From the NCBI RefSeq assembly GCF_001074975.1, contig NZ_JUUO01000120.1:1-46518 (forward strand): a stretch of DNA of 46,518 bases. Direction: 5' to 3'. Positions within the stretch are counted from its first letter, which is position 1, and the number at the start of each line of letters is the position of its first letter. This DNA is from Streptococcus pseudopneumoniae. GTDB taxonomy: Bacteria; Bacillota; Bacilli; Lactobacillales; Streptococcaceae. Shown in pieces: positions 36,623 through 46,275 of this stretch. Both the position numbers and the translations under genes were made by a program. The notes under the pieces are model-generated. The model was not told where the DNA came from, ran no database searches, and worked only from the letters and a program-made list of their open reading frames with translations.

Positions 36623-38596
36623 ATGAAAAAATTTTATGTAAGTCCTATTTTCCCCTTAATATTAGGAATAGTGGCGTTCGGAGTGCTATCTGTGCAACTT
36701 GTTTTTGTAACGAATACACTGGTAACGCTATTTCTTTTGCTACTTATTTTGGGTTCATATAGTTTACTATTCATCCATCAGAGAGACTATTACTCAAAGA
36801 GTGAAGTAGAACAAATCCAGTATGTGAACCACCAAGCTGAAGAAAGTTTGACAACCTTGTTAGAACAGATGCCTGTTGGGGTAATTAAATTAGATTTATC
36901 ATCTGGTGAAGTTGAATGGTTTAATCCTTATGCTGAATTAATCTTGACTAATGAAGCTGGCGAGATTGATGTGGCATTAATTCAAACAATTATTAAGGCA
37001 TCGGTAGGAAATCCAGGTTCTTATGCCACCTTGGGTGAGACTCGTTATTCGGTTCATATGGACAAGGTATCTGGAGTTCTCTACTTCTTTGATGTGTCTG
37101 GAGAATATGAAGCGACTGTTGAGTTAGTAACGAGTCGACCTGTGATTGGGATTGTTTCTGTTGATAACTATGATGACTTAGAAGATAAAACATCAGAGTC
37201 TGATATCAGTCATATTAACAGTTTTGTAGCCAATTTTGTTTCAGAATTTGCTGGGAAGCATGCCATGTTCTCCCGTCGAGTGAGTATGGACCGTTTTTAT
37301 CTATTTACGGACTACACGGTGCTTGAGGGCTTGATGAATGATAAATTTTCTGTTATTGATGCTTTCAGAGAAGAGTCGAAACAGAGACAGTTGCCTTTGA
37401 CCTTAAGTATGGGATTTTCTTATGGTGATGGAAATCATGATGAGATAGGGAAAGTTGCTTTGCTCAACTTGAACTTGGCTGAGGTGCGTGGTGGAGACCA
37501 GGTGGTTGTCAAGGAAAACAACGAAACAAAAAATCCAGTTTATTTTGGTGGTGGATCTGCTGCCTCAATCAAACGTACACGGACTCGTACGCGCGCTATG
37601 ATGACGGCTATTTCAGATAAGATTCGGAGTGTGGATCAAGTTTTTGTAGTTGGTCACAAAAATCTAGATATGGATGCTTTGGGTTCTGCTGTAGGCATGC
37701 AGTTATTTGCTAGTAATGTGACTGAAAATAGTTATGCTCTTTATGACGAAGAACAAATGTCTCCGGATATTGAACGAGCTGTTACATTCTTAGAAAAAGA
37801 AGGAGTTACGAAGTTGTTGTCTGTTAAGGATGCAATGGGGATGGTGACCAATCGTTCTTTGTTGATTCTTGTAGACCATTCAAAGACAGCTCTAACTCTA
37901 TCAAAAGATTTTTATGATTTATTTACCCAAACCATTGTTATTGACCACCACAGAAGGGATCAGGATTTCCCAGACAATGCGGTTATTACTTATATCGAAA
38001 GTGGTGCAAGTAGTGCCAGTGAGTTGGTAACGGAATTGATTCAGTTCCAGAATTCTAAGAAAAATCGTTTGAGTCGTATGCAGGCCAGTGTTTTGATGGC
38101 TGGTATGATGTTGGATACTAAAAATTTCACCTCACGAGTGACTAGTCGGACATTTGATGTTGCTAGCTATCTCAGAACGCGCGGAAGTGATAGTATTGCT
38201 ATCCAGGAAATGGCTGCAACAGATTTTGAAGAATATCGCGAGGTCAACGAACTGATTTTACAGGGGCGTAAATTAGGTTCTGATGTATTAATAGCAGAGG
38301 CTAAGGACTCGAAATGCTATGACACAGTTGTTATTAGTAAGGCAGCAGATGCCATGTTAGCTATGTCAGGTATTGAAGCGAGTTTTGTTCTTGCGAAGAA
38401 TACACAAGGATTTATCTCTATCTCAGCTCGAAGTCGTAGTAAACTGAATGTACAACGAATTATGGAAGAGCTGGGAGGTGGAGGCCATTTTAATTTGGCA
38501 GCAGCTCAAATTAAGGATTTAACCTTGTCAGAAGTAGGTGAAAAACTGACGGAAATTGTATTAAATGAAATAAAGGAAAAGGAGAAAGAAGAATGA
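36623..38596 (+). CDS. gdpP: Cyclic-di-AMP phosphodiesterase GdpP (Pde1)
   Basis: 657 residues. Two N-terminal membrane helices, a PAS-like domain (about 80-160, [25 protein letters not shown]) and a degenerate GGDEF domain (about 165-300). The DHH-DHHA1 phosphodiesterase unit ([32 protein letters not shown]) hydrolyses c-di-AMP to pApA. Start chosen after AAGAGG. Overlaps rplI by 4 bp, the conserved gdpP-rplI-dnaB order. Confidence 0.95.
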   Translation: MKKFYVSPIFPLILGIVAFGVLSVQLVFVTNTLVTLFLLLLILGSYSLLFIHQRDYYSKSEVEQIQYVNHQAEESLTTLLEQMPVGVIKLDLSSGEVEWFNPYAELILTNEAGEIDVALIQTIIKASVGNPGSYATLGETRYSVHMDKVSGVLYFFDVSGEYEATVELVTSRPVIGIVSVDNYDDLEDKTSESDISHINSFVANFVSEFAGKHAMFSRRVSMDRFYLFTDYTVLEGLMNDKFSVIDAFREESKQRQLPLTLSMGFSYGDGNHDEIGKVALLNLNLAEVRGGDQVVVKENNETKNPVYFGGGSAASIKRTRTRTRAMMTAISDKIRSVDQVFVVGHKNLDMDALGSAVGMQLFASNVTENSYALYDEEQMSPDIERAVTFLEKEGVTKLLSVKDAMGMVTNRSLLILVDHSKTALTLSKDFYDLFTQTIVIDHHRRDQDFPDNAVITYIESGASSASELVTELIQFQNSKKNRLSRMQASVLMAGMMLDTKNFTSRVTSRTFDVASYLRTRGSDSIAIQEMAATDFEEYREVNELILQGRKLGSDVLIAEAKDSKCYDTVVISKAADAMLAMSGIEASFVLAKNTQGFISISARSRSKLNVQRIMEELGGGGHFNLAAAQIKDLTLSEVGEKLTEIVLNEIKEKEKEE

Positions 38597-39045
38597 AAGT
38601 AATCTTTTTAGCAGATGTTAAAGGAAAAGGTAAAAAAGGCGAAATTAAGGAAGTACCTACAGGCTATGCACAAAACTTTCTTATCAAAAAGAATCTAGCC
38701 AAAGAAGCGACTGCTCAAGCTGTAGGTGAACTTCGTGGTAAACAAAAATCCGAAGAGAAAGCTCACGCTGAGATGATTGCAGAAGCAAAAGCAATTAAAG
38801 CCCAACTCGAAGCAGAAGAAACAGTTGTAGAATTTGTTGAAAAGGTTGGTCCAGATGGCCGTACCTTTGGTTCTATTACCAATAAGAAGATTGCAGAAGA
38901 ATTGCAAAAGCAATTTGGAATTAAGATTGATAAACGTCATATCCAAGTACAAGCTCCGATTCGGGCAGTTGGTTTGATCGATGTACCAGTGAAAATCTAT
39001 CAAGATATCACAAGTGTAATCAATCTTCGTGTGAAAGAAGGATAA
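38593..39045 (+). CDS. rplI: 50S ribosomal protein L9
   Basis: 150 residues. The N-terminal signature [33 protein letters not shown] is followed by the long connecting helix and the C-terminal RNA-binding domain ([21 protein letters not shown]). Translationally coupled to gdpP. Confidence 0.97.
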   Translation: MKVIFLADVKGKGKKGEIKEVPTGYAQNFLIKKNLAKEATAQAVGELRGKQKSEEKAHAEMIAEAKAIKAQLEAEETVVEFVEKVGPDGRTFGSITNKKIAEELQKQFGIKIDKRHIQVQAPIRAVGLIDVPVKIYQDITSVINLRVKEG

Positions 39046-39088
39046 GTTTACACCTTCTTGACAAGATTGTAAAAGGAAGGGAAGTCTG

Positions 39089-40447
39089 ATGGCAGAAGTA
39101 GAAGAGTTACGAGTACAACCTCAAGATATCTTAGCTGAGCAATCCGTTTTGGGGGCTATCTTTATTGACGAGAGTAAGCTTGTTTTTGTGCGAGAATATA
39201 TTGAGTCTCGGGACTTTTTTAAATATGCCCATCGTTTGATTTTCCAAGCTATGGTCGATTTATCCGATCGTGGCGATGCTATAGATGCAACAACAGTTCG
39301 TACCATTCTTGATAATCAAGGGGATTTACAGAATATTGGTGGCCTGTCTTACCTGGTTGAGATTGTCAATTCTGTGCCAACTTCTGCTAATGCGGAGTAT
39401 TATGCTAAGATTGTCGCAGAAAAGGCTATGCTACGGCGATTAATCGCTAAGTTGACAGAGTCTGTCAATCAAGCTTACGAGGCTTCACAACCAGCTGATG
39501 AAATCATTGCTCAGGCAGAAAAAGGGTTGATTGATGTCAGTGAAAATGCAAATCGAAGTGGATTTAAGAATATTCGAGATGTGTTGAATGTCAACTTTGG
39601 AAATCTGGAAGCTCGTTCTCAGCAAACGACTGATATTACAGGGATTGCGACAGGCTATCGTGACTTGGATCATATGACGACTGGACTTCATGAGGAGGAG
39701 TTGATTATCCTAGCAGCCCGTCCGGCGGTTGGTAAGACAGCCTTTGCCTTGAATATTGCTCAGAACATTGGGACTAAGTTGGACAAAACGGTTGCTATCT
39801 TTTCGCTCGAAATGGGTGCGGAAAGTCTAGTAGACCGTATGTTAGCTGCAGAGGGTTTGGTGGAATCCCATTCTATCCGTACGGGTCAATTGACCGATGA
39901 GGAATGGCAAAAGTATACCATTGCTCAAGGGAATCTAGCCAACGCGAGTATCTATATCGATGATACACCGGGTATCCGAATTACAGAAATACGTTCGCGC
40001 TCACGTAAACTGGCTCAAGAAACTGGAAATCTTGGTTTGATTTTGATTGACTATTTGCAGCTTATCACGGGAACTGGTCGAGAAAATCGTCAACAAGAGG
40101 TTTCTGAAATTTCACGTCAGTTAAAAATCCTAGCCAAGGAATTGAAAGTTCCAGTAATTGCTCTAAGTCAGCTTTCTCGTGGTGTAGAACAACGTCAGGA
40201 TAAGAGACCAGTCTTATCTGATATTCGTGAATCTGGGTCTATTGAGCAGGACGCTGATATCGTAGCCTTTCTTTATCGCGACGATTACTATGAGCGTGGT
40301 GGTGAAGAAGAGGAAGGTATACCAAATAATAAGGTAGAGGTTATTATTGAGAAAAACCGTAGTGGAGCTCGTGGAACGGTGGAATTAATTTTCCAAAAAG
40401 AATACAATAAATTTTCAAGTATCTCAAAAAGGGAGGAAATAAGATGA
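39089..40447 (+). CDS. dnaB: Replicative DNA helicase DnaB (DnaC in Bacillus naming)
   Basis: 452-residue RecA-fold hexameric helicase. The N-terminal DnaB domain (about 10-110: QDILAEQSVLGAIFIDESKL) is followed by Walker A ARPAVGKTAFALN, Walker B LILIDYLQLI, and GSIEQDADIVAFLYRDDYY. No intein. Overlaps veg by 4 bp. Confidence 0.97.
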   Translation: MAEVEELRVQPQDILAEQSVLGAIFIDESKLVFVREYIESRDFFKYAHRLIFQAMVDLSDRGDAIDATTVRTILDNQGDLQNIGGLSYLVEIVNSVPTSANAEYYAKIVAEKAMLRRLIAKLTESVNQAYEASQPADEIIAQAEKGLIDVSENANRSGFKNIRDVLNVNFGNLEARSQQTTDITGIATGYRDLDHMTTGLHEEELIILAARPAVGKTAFALNIAQNIGTKLDKTVAIFSLEMGAESLVDRMLAAEGLVESHSIRTGQLTDEEWQKYTIAQGNLANASIYIDDTPGIRITEIRSRSRKLAQETGNLGLILIDYLQLITGTGRENRQQEVSEISRQLKILAKELKVPVIALSQLSRGVEQRQDKRPVLSDIRESGSIEQDADIVAFLYRDDYYERGGEEEEGIPNNKVEVIIEKNRSGARGTVELIFQKEYNKFSSISKREEIR

Positions 40448-40710
40448 CAGATGCATTTACAGATGTAGCTAAGATGAAAAAAATTAAAGAGGAAATTAAG
40501 GCGCATGAGGGTCATGTAATTGAAATGACTTTGGAAAATGGGCGTAAGCGCCAAAAAAATAGATTGGGTAAGTTAATTGAAGTTTATCCATCCCTATTTA
40601 TTGTGGAATTTGGGAATGTTGAAGGAGATAAACAAGCTAATGTTTACGTTGAATCCTTTACTTACTCAGATATCCTTACGGAAAAGAATTTGATTCATTA
40701 TCTGGACTAA
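40444..40710 (+). CDS. veg: Veg family protein
   Basis: 88-residue Veg/DUF1021 protein: FTDVAKMKKIKEEIKAHEGHVIEMTLENGRKRQKNRLGKLIEVYPSLFIVEF. In Bacillus, Veg affects biofilm matrix genes and may bind nucleic acid. Co-translated with dnaB. Confidence 0.88.
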   Translation: MTDAFTDVAKMKKIKEEIKAHEGHVIEMTLENGRKRQKNRLGKLIEVYPSLFIVEFGNVEGDKQANVYVESFTYSDILTEKNLIHYLD

Positions 40711-40740
40711 AGTGAGAAATTTTCTCACTTTTTCTTTTTT
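40709..40740 (+). terminator. veg terminator
   Basis: AAAGTGAGAAA (40709-40719) / TTTCTCACTTT (40721-40731), effectively GTGAG-loop-CTCAC, followed by T-rich DNA that also serves as the T-tract before the cbpD combox. Confidence 0.85.
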
Positions 40741-40741
40741 C

Positions 40742-40749
40742 TCCGAATA
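40742..40749 (+). promoter_or_regulatory. ComX combox of cbpD
   Basis: TCCGAATA after a T-tract, one mismatch from TACGAATA. About 50 nt upstream of the cbpD ATG, which has AAGGAGG. Confidence 0.8.
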
Positions 40750-40798
40750 GTTTAAGTGAAGGTAATCTTCGACTTATATTATTTTTCAAGGAGGATGA

Positions 40799-41914
40799 AT
40801 GAAAATTTCACCATTTACAGTAACAGAAACAAGATTTTCTTTTAGAAAATCAGTTAAAAAGGTTGTTCCTTTTTTAGTAGTAGGATTGATGCTAGCAGCG
40901 GGTGATAGTGTATCTGCCTATTCCGGAGGAAATGGATCGATTGCGCGTGGGGATGATTATCCTGCTTACTATAAAAATGGGAGCCAGGAGATTGACAAGT
41001 GGCGCATGTACTCTCGTCAGTGTACTTCATTTGCAGCCTTTCGCTTGAGTAGTGTCAACGGTTTTGAGATTCCAGGAGCTTATGGAAATGCGAATGAATG
41101 GGGCTATCGTGCTCGTCGTGAAGGCTATCGTGTAGATAGTGTACCAACGATTGGATCTATTGCTTGGTCTACTGCAGGAGGATATGGTCATGTTGCCTGG
41201 GTTTCAAATGTAATGGGGGATAATATAGAAATTGAGGAATACAACTATGGTTATACAGGATCCTATAATAAACGAATTATAAAAGCGAATACGATGACAG
41301 GATTTATTCATTTTAAAGATTTGGATGGAGGGAATGTCGTAAGTAGTAGCAACGTATTCAATAGTCAACCTTTGTCTTCTTCAGGAGGAACACATTATTT
41401 TAAGAATAAGGCAGCTATTAAAAATCAACCTTTAGCTAGTGCAACTTCAATTGCCTATTATTCTCCAGGTGAGAGTGTTCATTATGATCAGATACTTGAA
41501 AAAGATGGGTACAAGTGGTTGAGTTATATATCTTATAGTGGAAGTCGTCGTTATATTCAGTTAGAGGAGGTTGCGTCATCGCAGAATCAAACAGAAGGTA
41601 GTTCCAATGATGTTCTGACTGTTGGTTGGAAAAAAATAAATGGTAGTTGGTATCATTTCAAATCAAATGGTTCTAAATCAACGGGCTGGTTGAAAGACGG
41701 TTCTAGCTGGTATTATTTGAAATCATCTGGTGAAATGCAGACAGGATGGTTAAAGGAAAATGGTCTGTGGTATTATTTGGATAGTTCAGGGGCAATGAAA
41801 ACAGGCTGGTATCAAGTCTATGGTAAGTGGTATTATTCTTACTCTTCAGGTGCCTTAGCTGTCAATACGACGGTGGATGGCTATAGAGTAAATAGTGATG
41901 GAGAACGAGTATAG
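40799..41914 (+). CDS. cbpD: Choline-binding murein hydrolase CbpD (fratricin)
   Basis: 371 residues. A signal peptide to about residue 40 (VSA-YS) is followed by a CHAP domain with Cys75 (RQCTSF) and His131 (YGHVAWV). One SH3b domain (about 195-262) and four choline-binding repeats follow (GWKKINGSWYHF, GWLKDGSSWYYL, GWLKENGLWYYL, GWYQVYGKWYYS). Competent cells secrete it to lyse non-competent siblings. Pneumococcal CbpD is about 450 residues with two SH3b domains, so this is a shorter one-SH3b variant. Monocistronic, ComX-controlled. Confidence 0.93.
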   Translation: MKISPFTVTETRFSFRKSVKKVVPFLVVGLMLAAGDSVSAYSGGNGSIARGDDYPAYYKNGSQEIDKWRMYSRQCTSFAAFRLSSVNGFEIPGAYGNANEWGYRARREGYRVDSVPTIGSIAWSTAGGYGHVAWVSNVMGDNIEIEEYNYGYTGSYNKRIIKANTMTGFIHFKDLDGGNVVSSSNVFNSQPLSSSGGTHYFKNKAAIKNQPLASATSIAYYSPGESVHYDQILEKDGYKWLSYISYSGSRRYIQLEEVASSQNQTEGSSNDVLTVGWKKINGSWYHFKSNGSKSTGWLKDGSSWYYLKSSGEMQTGWLKENGLWYYLDSSGAMKTGWYQVYGKWYYSYSSGALAVNTTVDGYRVNSDGERV

Positions 41915-41921
41915 AAAATTG

Positions 41922-41947
41922 GAGTAGGAAATTTTTCCTGCTCTTTT
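41922..41947 (+). terminator. cbpD terminator
   Basis: GAGTAGGAAA (41922-41931) / TTTCCTGCTC (41934-41943), one G-U pair, then TTTT. Confidence 0.8.
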
Positions 41948-41962
41948 CTGTAAGCAGTTTCC

Positions 41963-41991
41963 TTGACATTTTTTTTATTTTGCGCTATCAT
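41963..41991 (+). promoter_or_regulatory. Promoter of the thiamine transport operon
   Basis: TTGACA (41963-41968), 17-bp spacer, TATCAT (41986-41991), just upstream of the riboswitch. Confidence 0.8.
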
Positions 41992-42004
41992 ATGTCCATA
42001 TAAT

Positions 42005-42095
<91 letters not shown>

Positions 42096-42103
42096 TATTC
42101 TGC

Positions 42104-42135
42104 ACCTTTTCCATATATGGTAAAGGTTTTTCTTT
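42104..42135 (+). terminator. Riboswitch-controlled terminator
   Basis: ACCTTT (42104-42109) / AAAGGT (42122-42127) with the inner palindrome CCATATATGG (42111-42120), followed by a T-rich run. Formed when TPP is bound, turning the operon off. Confidence 0.85.
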
Positions 42136-42167
42136 TTGTCAAAGGAAAATGAGAAGAGGAGGTTTTT

Positions 42168-42458
42168 ATGAAAGCAAGCATTGCCTTGCAAGTTTTACCC
42201 CTATCACAGGGGATTGATCGGATAGCTGTTATTGATCATGTTATTACTTATCTGCAAGCTCAAGAAGTGACTATGGTGGTGACACCATTTGAAACGGTCT
42301 TGGAAGGGGAGTTTGATGAGCTCATGCGCATTCTCAAAGAAGCGCTGGAAGTAGCAGGGCAGGAGGCAGATAATGTCTTTGCCAATGTCAAAATAAATGT
42401 AGGAGAGATTTTAAGTATTGATGAGAAACTTGAAAAGTATACTGAGACGACACATTAG
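42168..42458 (+). CDS. Thiamine-binding protein (MTH1187/YkoF-like small protein)
   Basis: 96 residues with a ferredoxin-like fold of the Thiamine_BP/MTH1187 family: ASIALQVLPLS, then VTPFETVLEGEFDELMRILKEALEVAG. Its place between a TPP riboswitch and a thiamine/HMP ABC transporter supports binding of thiamine or its pyrimidine part in the cytoplasm. Ends about 40 bp inside the permease gene. Confidence 0.85.
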   Translation: MKASIALQVLPLSQGIDRIAVIDHVITYLQAQEVTMVVTPFETVLEGEFDELMRILKEALEVAGQEADNVFANVKINVGEILSIDEKLEKYTETTH

Positions 42459-43179
42459 TCTATTGGGCTTTCTGGGAGTCTTGTCAATCTGGCAGTTAGC
42501 AGGTTTTCTTAAACTTCTCCCCAAGTTTATTCTGCCGACACCTTTTGAAATTCTTCAGGCCTTTGTTCGTGACAGAGAATTTCTCTGGCACCATAGCTGG
42601 GCGACCTTGAGAGTGGCTTTATTGGGACTGATTTTGGGAGTCTTGATTGCCTGTCTCATGGCTGTACTTATGGATAGTTTGACTTGGCTCAATGACCTGA
42701 TTTACCCTATGATGGTGGTTGTTCAGACTATTCCGACCATTGCCATAGCCCCTATTCTGGTCTTGTGGCTAGGTTATGGGATTTTGCCCAAGATTGTCTT
42801 GATTATCTTAACGACAACCTTTCCTATCATCGTCAGCATTTTGGACGGTTTTAGGCATTGTGACAAGGATATGCTGACCTTGTTTAGTCTGATGCGGGCC
42901 AAGCCTTGGCAAATCCTGTGGCATTTTAAAATCCCAGTCAGCCTGCCTTACTTTTATGCAGGTCTGAGGGTCAGTGTCTCCTACGCCTTTATCACAACAG
43001 TAGTATCTGAGTGGTTGGGAGGCTTTGAAGGACTAGGTGTCTACATGATTCAGTCCAAGAAACTGTTTCAGTATGATACTATGTTTGCTATTATTATTCT
43101 GGTATCGATTATCAGCCTTTTGGGTATGAAGTTGGTCGATATTAGTGAAAAATATGTTATTAAATGGAAACGTTCGTAG
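42421..43179 (+). CDS. thiX: ABC transporter permease, thiamine/HMP precursor uptake (ThiX-like)
   Basis: About 252 residues, six hydrophobic segments. The binding-protein-dependent permease signature appears as EWLGGFEGLGVYMIQ near the C-terminus, preceded by the RAKPWQILWHFKIPVSLPYFYAG coupling helix region. ATG 42421 (or TTG 42418) lies within the previous gene, after AGGAGAG. Second gene of the TPP-controlled operon. Confidence 0.9.
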   Translation: MRNLKSILRRHISLLGFLGVLSIWQLAGFLKLLPKFILPTPFEILQAFVRDREFLWHHSWATLRVALLGLILGVLIACLMAVLMDSLTWLNDLIYPMMVVVQTIPTIAIAPILVLWLGYGILPKIVLIILTTTFPIIVSILDGFRHCDKDMLTLFSLMRAKPWQILWHFKIPVSLPYFYAGLRVSVSYAFITTVVSEWLGGFEGLGVYMIQSKKLFQYDTMFAIIILVSIISLLGMKLVDISEKYVIKWKRS

Positions 43180-43216
43180 AATTAGAATGTTTCAAAAAAG
43201 AAAAGAGGAAATCAAA

Positions 43217-44224
43217 ATGAAAAAAACATGGAGAGTGTTTTTAACGCTTGTAACAGCTCTTGTAGCTGTTGTGCTTGTGGCCTGTGGCCAAGGAACTGCT
43301 TCTAAGGACAACAAAGAGGCAGAGCTCAAGAAAATCGACTTTATCCTAGACTGGACACCAAATACCAACCACACAGGGCTTTATGTGGCTAAGGAAAAAG
43401 GCTACTTCAAGGAAGCTGGAGTGGATGTTGATTTGAAATTGCCGCCAGAAGAAAGTTCTTCTGACTTGGTTATCAATGGTAAGGCACCATTTGCAGTGTA
43501 TTTCCAAGACTATATGGCTAAAAAATTGGAAAAAGGGGCAGGAATTACTGCCGTTGCAGCTATCGTAGAGCACAATACATCAGGAATTATCTCTCGTAAA
43601 TCTGACAATGTAGCTAGTCCAAAAGACTTGGTTGGTAAGAAATACGGGACATGGAATGACCCAACTGAACTTGCTATGTTGAAAACCTTGGTAGAATCTC
43701 AAGGTGGAGACTTTGAGAAGGTTGAAAAAGTACCAAATAACGACTCAAACTCAATCACACCGATTGCTAATGGAGTATTTGATACTGCATGGATCTACTA
43801 CGGATGGGATGGAATCCTTGCTAAATCTCAAGGTGTAGAGGCTAACTTCATGTACTTGAAAGACTACGTCAAGGAGTTTGACTACTATTCACCAGTTATC
43901 ATCGCAAACAACGACTACCTTAAAGACAATAAAGAAGAAGCTCGCAAAGTCATCCAAGCTATCAAAAAAGGTTACCAATATGCTATGGAGCATCCAGAGG
44001 AAGCGGCAGATATCCTTATCAAGAATGCTCCTGAGCTCAAAGAAAAACGTGATTTTGTCATCGAATCTCAAAAATACTTGTCAAAAGAATACGCAAGCGA
44101 CAAGGAAAAATGGGGTCAATTTGACGCAGCTCGCTGGAATGCCTTCTACAAATGGGATAAAGAAAATGGTATCCTTAAAGAAGATTTGACAGACAAAGGC
44201 TTCACCAACGAATTTGTGAAATAA
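43217..44224 (+). CDS. thiY: ABC transporter substrate-binding lipoprotein (ThiY/THI5-NMT1 type)
   Basis: 335 residues. Lipoprotein signal peptide with lipobox LVAC (VLVACGQG). The mature part starts as a THI5/NMT1-like protein: KIDFILDWTPNTNHTGLYVAKEKGYFKEAGVDVDL. Expected to bind a thiamine pyrimidine precursor. An upstream in-frame ATG at 43145 lies within the permease gene; the ATG at 43217 follows GAGGAA and begins a proper signal peptide. Overlaps thiZ by 1 bp. Confidence 0.93.
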   Translation: MKKTWRVFLTLVTALVAVVLVACGQGTASKDNKEAELKKIDFILDWTPNTNHTGLYVAKEKGYFKEAGVDVDLKLPPEESSSDLVINGKAPFAVYFQDYMAKKLEKGAGITAVAAIVEHNTSGIISRKSDNVASPKDLVGKKYGTWNDPTELAMLKTLVESQGGDFEKVEKVPNNDSNSITPIANGVFDTAWIYYGWDGILAKSQGVEANFMYLKDYVKEFDYYSPVIIANNDYLKDNKEEARKVIQAIKKGYQYAMEHPEEAADILIKNAPELKEKRDFVIESQKYLSKEYASDKEKWGQFDAARWNAFYKWDKENGILKEDLTDKGFTNEFVK

Positions 44225-44952
44225 TGACAGAGATTAGACTAGAACACGTCAGTTATGCCTATGGTCAGGAGAGGATTTTAGAGGATATCAACCTACAGGT
44301 GACTTCAGGTGAAGTGGTTTCTATCCTAGGCCCAAGTGGTGTAGGAAAGACCACCCTCTTTAATCTAATCGCTGGGATTTTAGAAGTTCAGTCAGGGAGA
44401 ATTGTCCTTGATGGGGAGGAAAATCCCAAGGGGCGCGTGAGTTATATGTTGCAAAAGGATCTACTCTTGGAGCACAAGACGGTGCTTGGCAATATCATCC
44501 TGCCCCTCTTGATTCAAAAAGTGGATAAGGCGGAAGCCATTGCCCGCGCGGATGAAATTCTTGCGACCTTCCAGTTGACAGCTGTACGGGATAAGTATCC
44601 TCATGAACTTAGTGGTGGGATGCGTCAGCGTGTAGCCTTGCTTCGAACTTACCTTTTCGGGCACAAGCTCTTTCTCTTGGATGAGGCCTTTAGTGCCTTG
44701 GATGAGATGACCAAGATGGAACTCCACGCTTGGTACCTTGAAATTCACAAGCAGTTGCAGCTAACAACCTTGATTATTACTCACAGTATTGAGGAGGCCC
44801 TCAATCTCAGCGATCGCATCTATATCTTGAAAAATCGCCCTGGGCAGATTGTTTCAGAAATTAAACTAGATTGGTCTGAAGATGAGGACAAGGAAGTCCA
44901 AAAGATTGCCTACAAACGTCAAATCTTGGCAGAATTAGGCTTAGATAAGTAG
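44224..44952 (+). CDS. thiZ: ABC transporter ATPase (ThiZ-like)
   Basis: 242-residue importer ATPase. Walker A GPSGVGKTT, signature LSGGMRQRVALLR, Walker B LFLLDEAFSALDE, and the H-loop THSIEEAL. Completes the TPP-riboswitch operon. Confidence 0.93.
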   Translation: MTEIRLEHVSYAYGQERILEDINLQVTSGEVVSILGPSGVGKTTLFNLIAGILEVQSGRIVLDGEENPKGRVSYMLQKDLLLEHKTVLGNIILPLLIQKVDKAEAIARADEILATFQLTAVRDKYPHELSGGMRQRVALLRTYLFGHKLFLLDEAFSALDEMTKMELHAWYLEIHKQLQLTTLIITHSIEEALNLSDRIYILKNRPGQIVSEIKLDWSEDEDKEVQKIAYKRQILAELGLDK

Positions 44953-44958
44953 AAAAAT

Positions 44959-45003
44959 AGGGAGTTGGTGAAGATTATCCTTTACCAGCGCCCTTTTTCT
45001 TTT
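44959..45003 (+). terminator. Terminator of the thiamine operon
   Basis: AGGG (44959-44962) / CCCT (44991-44994) with an inner TTGGTGAAG/CTTTACCA pairing, then TTTTTCTTTT. Confidence 0.75.
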
Positions 45004-45016
45004 AAAAATGAGAAAA

Positions 45017-45045
45017 TTTCGGTATAATAGTCAATTATACCGAAA
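45017..45045. promoter_or_regulatory. 12-bp inverted repeat containing a TATAAT, near the integrase attachment side
   Basis: Arms TTTCGGTATAAT (45017-45028) and ATTATACCGAAA (45034-45045), spacer AGTCA. TATAAT plus AGTCAA recalls a host promoter with part of a CtsR half-site, and ctsR is the next gene in pneumococci as I recall. It may be the remains of the host promoter beside the element border. Confidence 0.45.
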
Positions 45046-45061
45046 TCATTCTATAATCGTT

Positions 45062-45092
45062 GATACATAAGGGTTTTATGTATCGCTTTTTT
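45062..45092 (+). terminator. Hairpin with T-run downstream of the integrase gene
   Basis: GATACATAA (45062-45070) / TTATGTATC (45076-45084), then GCTTTTTT on the plus strand. It lies between the thiamine operon and the integrase stop, where an attachment site is expected. Confidence 0.65.
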
Positions 45093-45108
45093 AATTTTGT
45101 GGACTTTT

Positions 45109-46275
45109 TTAAGAACTTTTTATTTTTTCGAGGGCAGTTTCAAAGAATGAGACTGCTCTTTTTTGGTTTTCTTTTGATAAATGGCTGTAAGTATCCATAG
45201 TTACAGATATTTTTGCATGGCCAAGCCGTGTCTGTATTTCCTTATATGGCAGGCCAGCATTAAGCAAGATACTAGCGTGAGTATGGCGGAAAGCATGAAA
45301 GCCTAAATCAGTACAGTTAGCGTTTTTCAAGTGCTTATGTAGGCGATAATCAACCTTTCGAGTATTGACATAGTTGTCAAAGCTATCAGAGAATACTTTC
45401 TCATAGGTTAAGCCAATGTTTCTACCGTTTTCTGCTTGTCTTGCTCGGTAGAGACGAAGCATGAGCACTGTTTTATGGTCGATATCTAGAACTCTATAGC
45501 TTGATTTTGTCTTAGGACTGTTTACCTGGTTTAAAATGTTGAGTGTTTTGTTAATATCGATTGTTCCGTTCTGCAGGTCAATATCAGACCATTCCAAGGC
45601 AAGACATTCACGGATACGCAGTCCAGTAGCTAGGAGCGTTTTATAAAGCACAGTATCATAAAAATTGATAAAGGTATTTTCTAGGTTATCGAGATAGGAG
45701 AGGAAGTTTTTAAGTTCCTGATCTTGAAAGTATTTAATTTCTTGTTTATCTCTGGTTATCTTTCTAGGAATGACAATATCACGAGCAGGGTTATTGTCTA
45801 ATGCCTGGATAGAAACTCCGTACTGTAGTATACGTTTATTTAAGGCATGAAGGTGATTGTATTCTTTATACCCTGTTCCGTCCTGATTGTACTGATCCGC
45901 CCACTTATTTACCTGAGTTTGGATAATAACAGGTGTAAGTTTATCTAGTTTGTAAGTACCAAATGAGGGCAAGAGGTAGTTATTTAAGCAACCTTTTATC
46001 TTTATCTGAGTATTAGTCTTTATGGTATGCTGGTAGGTTTGCCAAAATAAGTCCACAAGTTCGTTATAGGTTGTTATATGTGAGCGTTGTTTTCGTGTAG
46101 AGCCGTTTTTCTCAAATTCTACCTTAGCCTGGGTGGCCTTGTTTTTGAGTTCTTTCTTTGTTCGTGCCGATATGGTAGTCTTGACCTTCTTACCAGTTAC
46201 AGAATCAATGCCAAGATAGATACTAGAGCGGTAGACTGCTAATCCGTCTTTTTTCGTGTGTTGTGTAATTTTCAT
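45109..46275 (-). CDS. int: Tyrosine recombinase, phage/ICE-type integrase
   Basis: 388 residues. The N-terminal arm-binding domain (VYRSSIYLGIDSVTGKKVKTTISARTKKEL) and SAM-like core-binding domain precede the catalytic domain. The first catalytic Arg lies in TGLRIRECLALEW, HxxRH in HAFRHTHAS, and the Tyr nucleophile in ITVTMDTYSHL-like SVTMDTYSHL. Start ATG 46275 lies 8 nt after AAGGAG; an ATG at 46305 is upstream of that box. No excisionase, repressor or structural genes accompany it here, so it is either the edge of a mobile element cut by the contig end or a remnant. The 180 bp upstream to the IS contain no gene. Confidence 0.93.
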   Translation of the reverse strand: MKITQHTKKDGLAVYRSSIYLGIDSVTGKKVKTTISARTKKELKNKATQAKVEFEKNGSTRKQRSHITTYNELVDLFWQTYQHTIKTNTQIKIKGCLNNYLLPSFGTYKLDKLTPVIIQTQVNKWADQYNQDGTGYKEYNHLHALNKRILQYGVSIQALDNNPARDIVIPRKITRDKQEIKYFQDQELKNFLSYLDNLENTFINFYDTVLYKTLLATGLRIRECLALEWSDIDLQNGTIDINKTLNILNQVNSPKTKSSYRVLDIDHKTVLMLRLYRARQAENGRNIGLTYEKVFSDSFDNYVNTRKVDYRLHKHLKNANCTDLGFHAFRHTHASILLNAGLPYKEIQTRLGHAKISVTMDTYSHLSKENQKRAVSFFETALEKIKSS

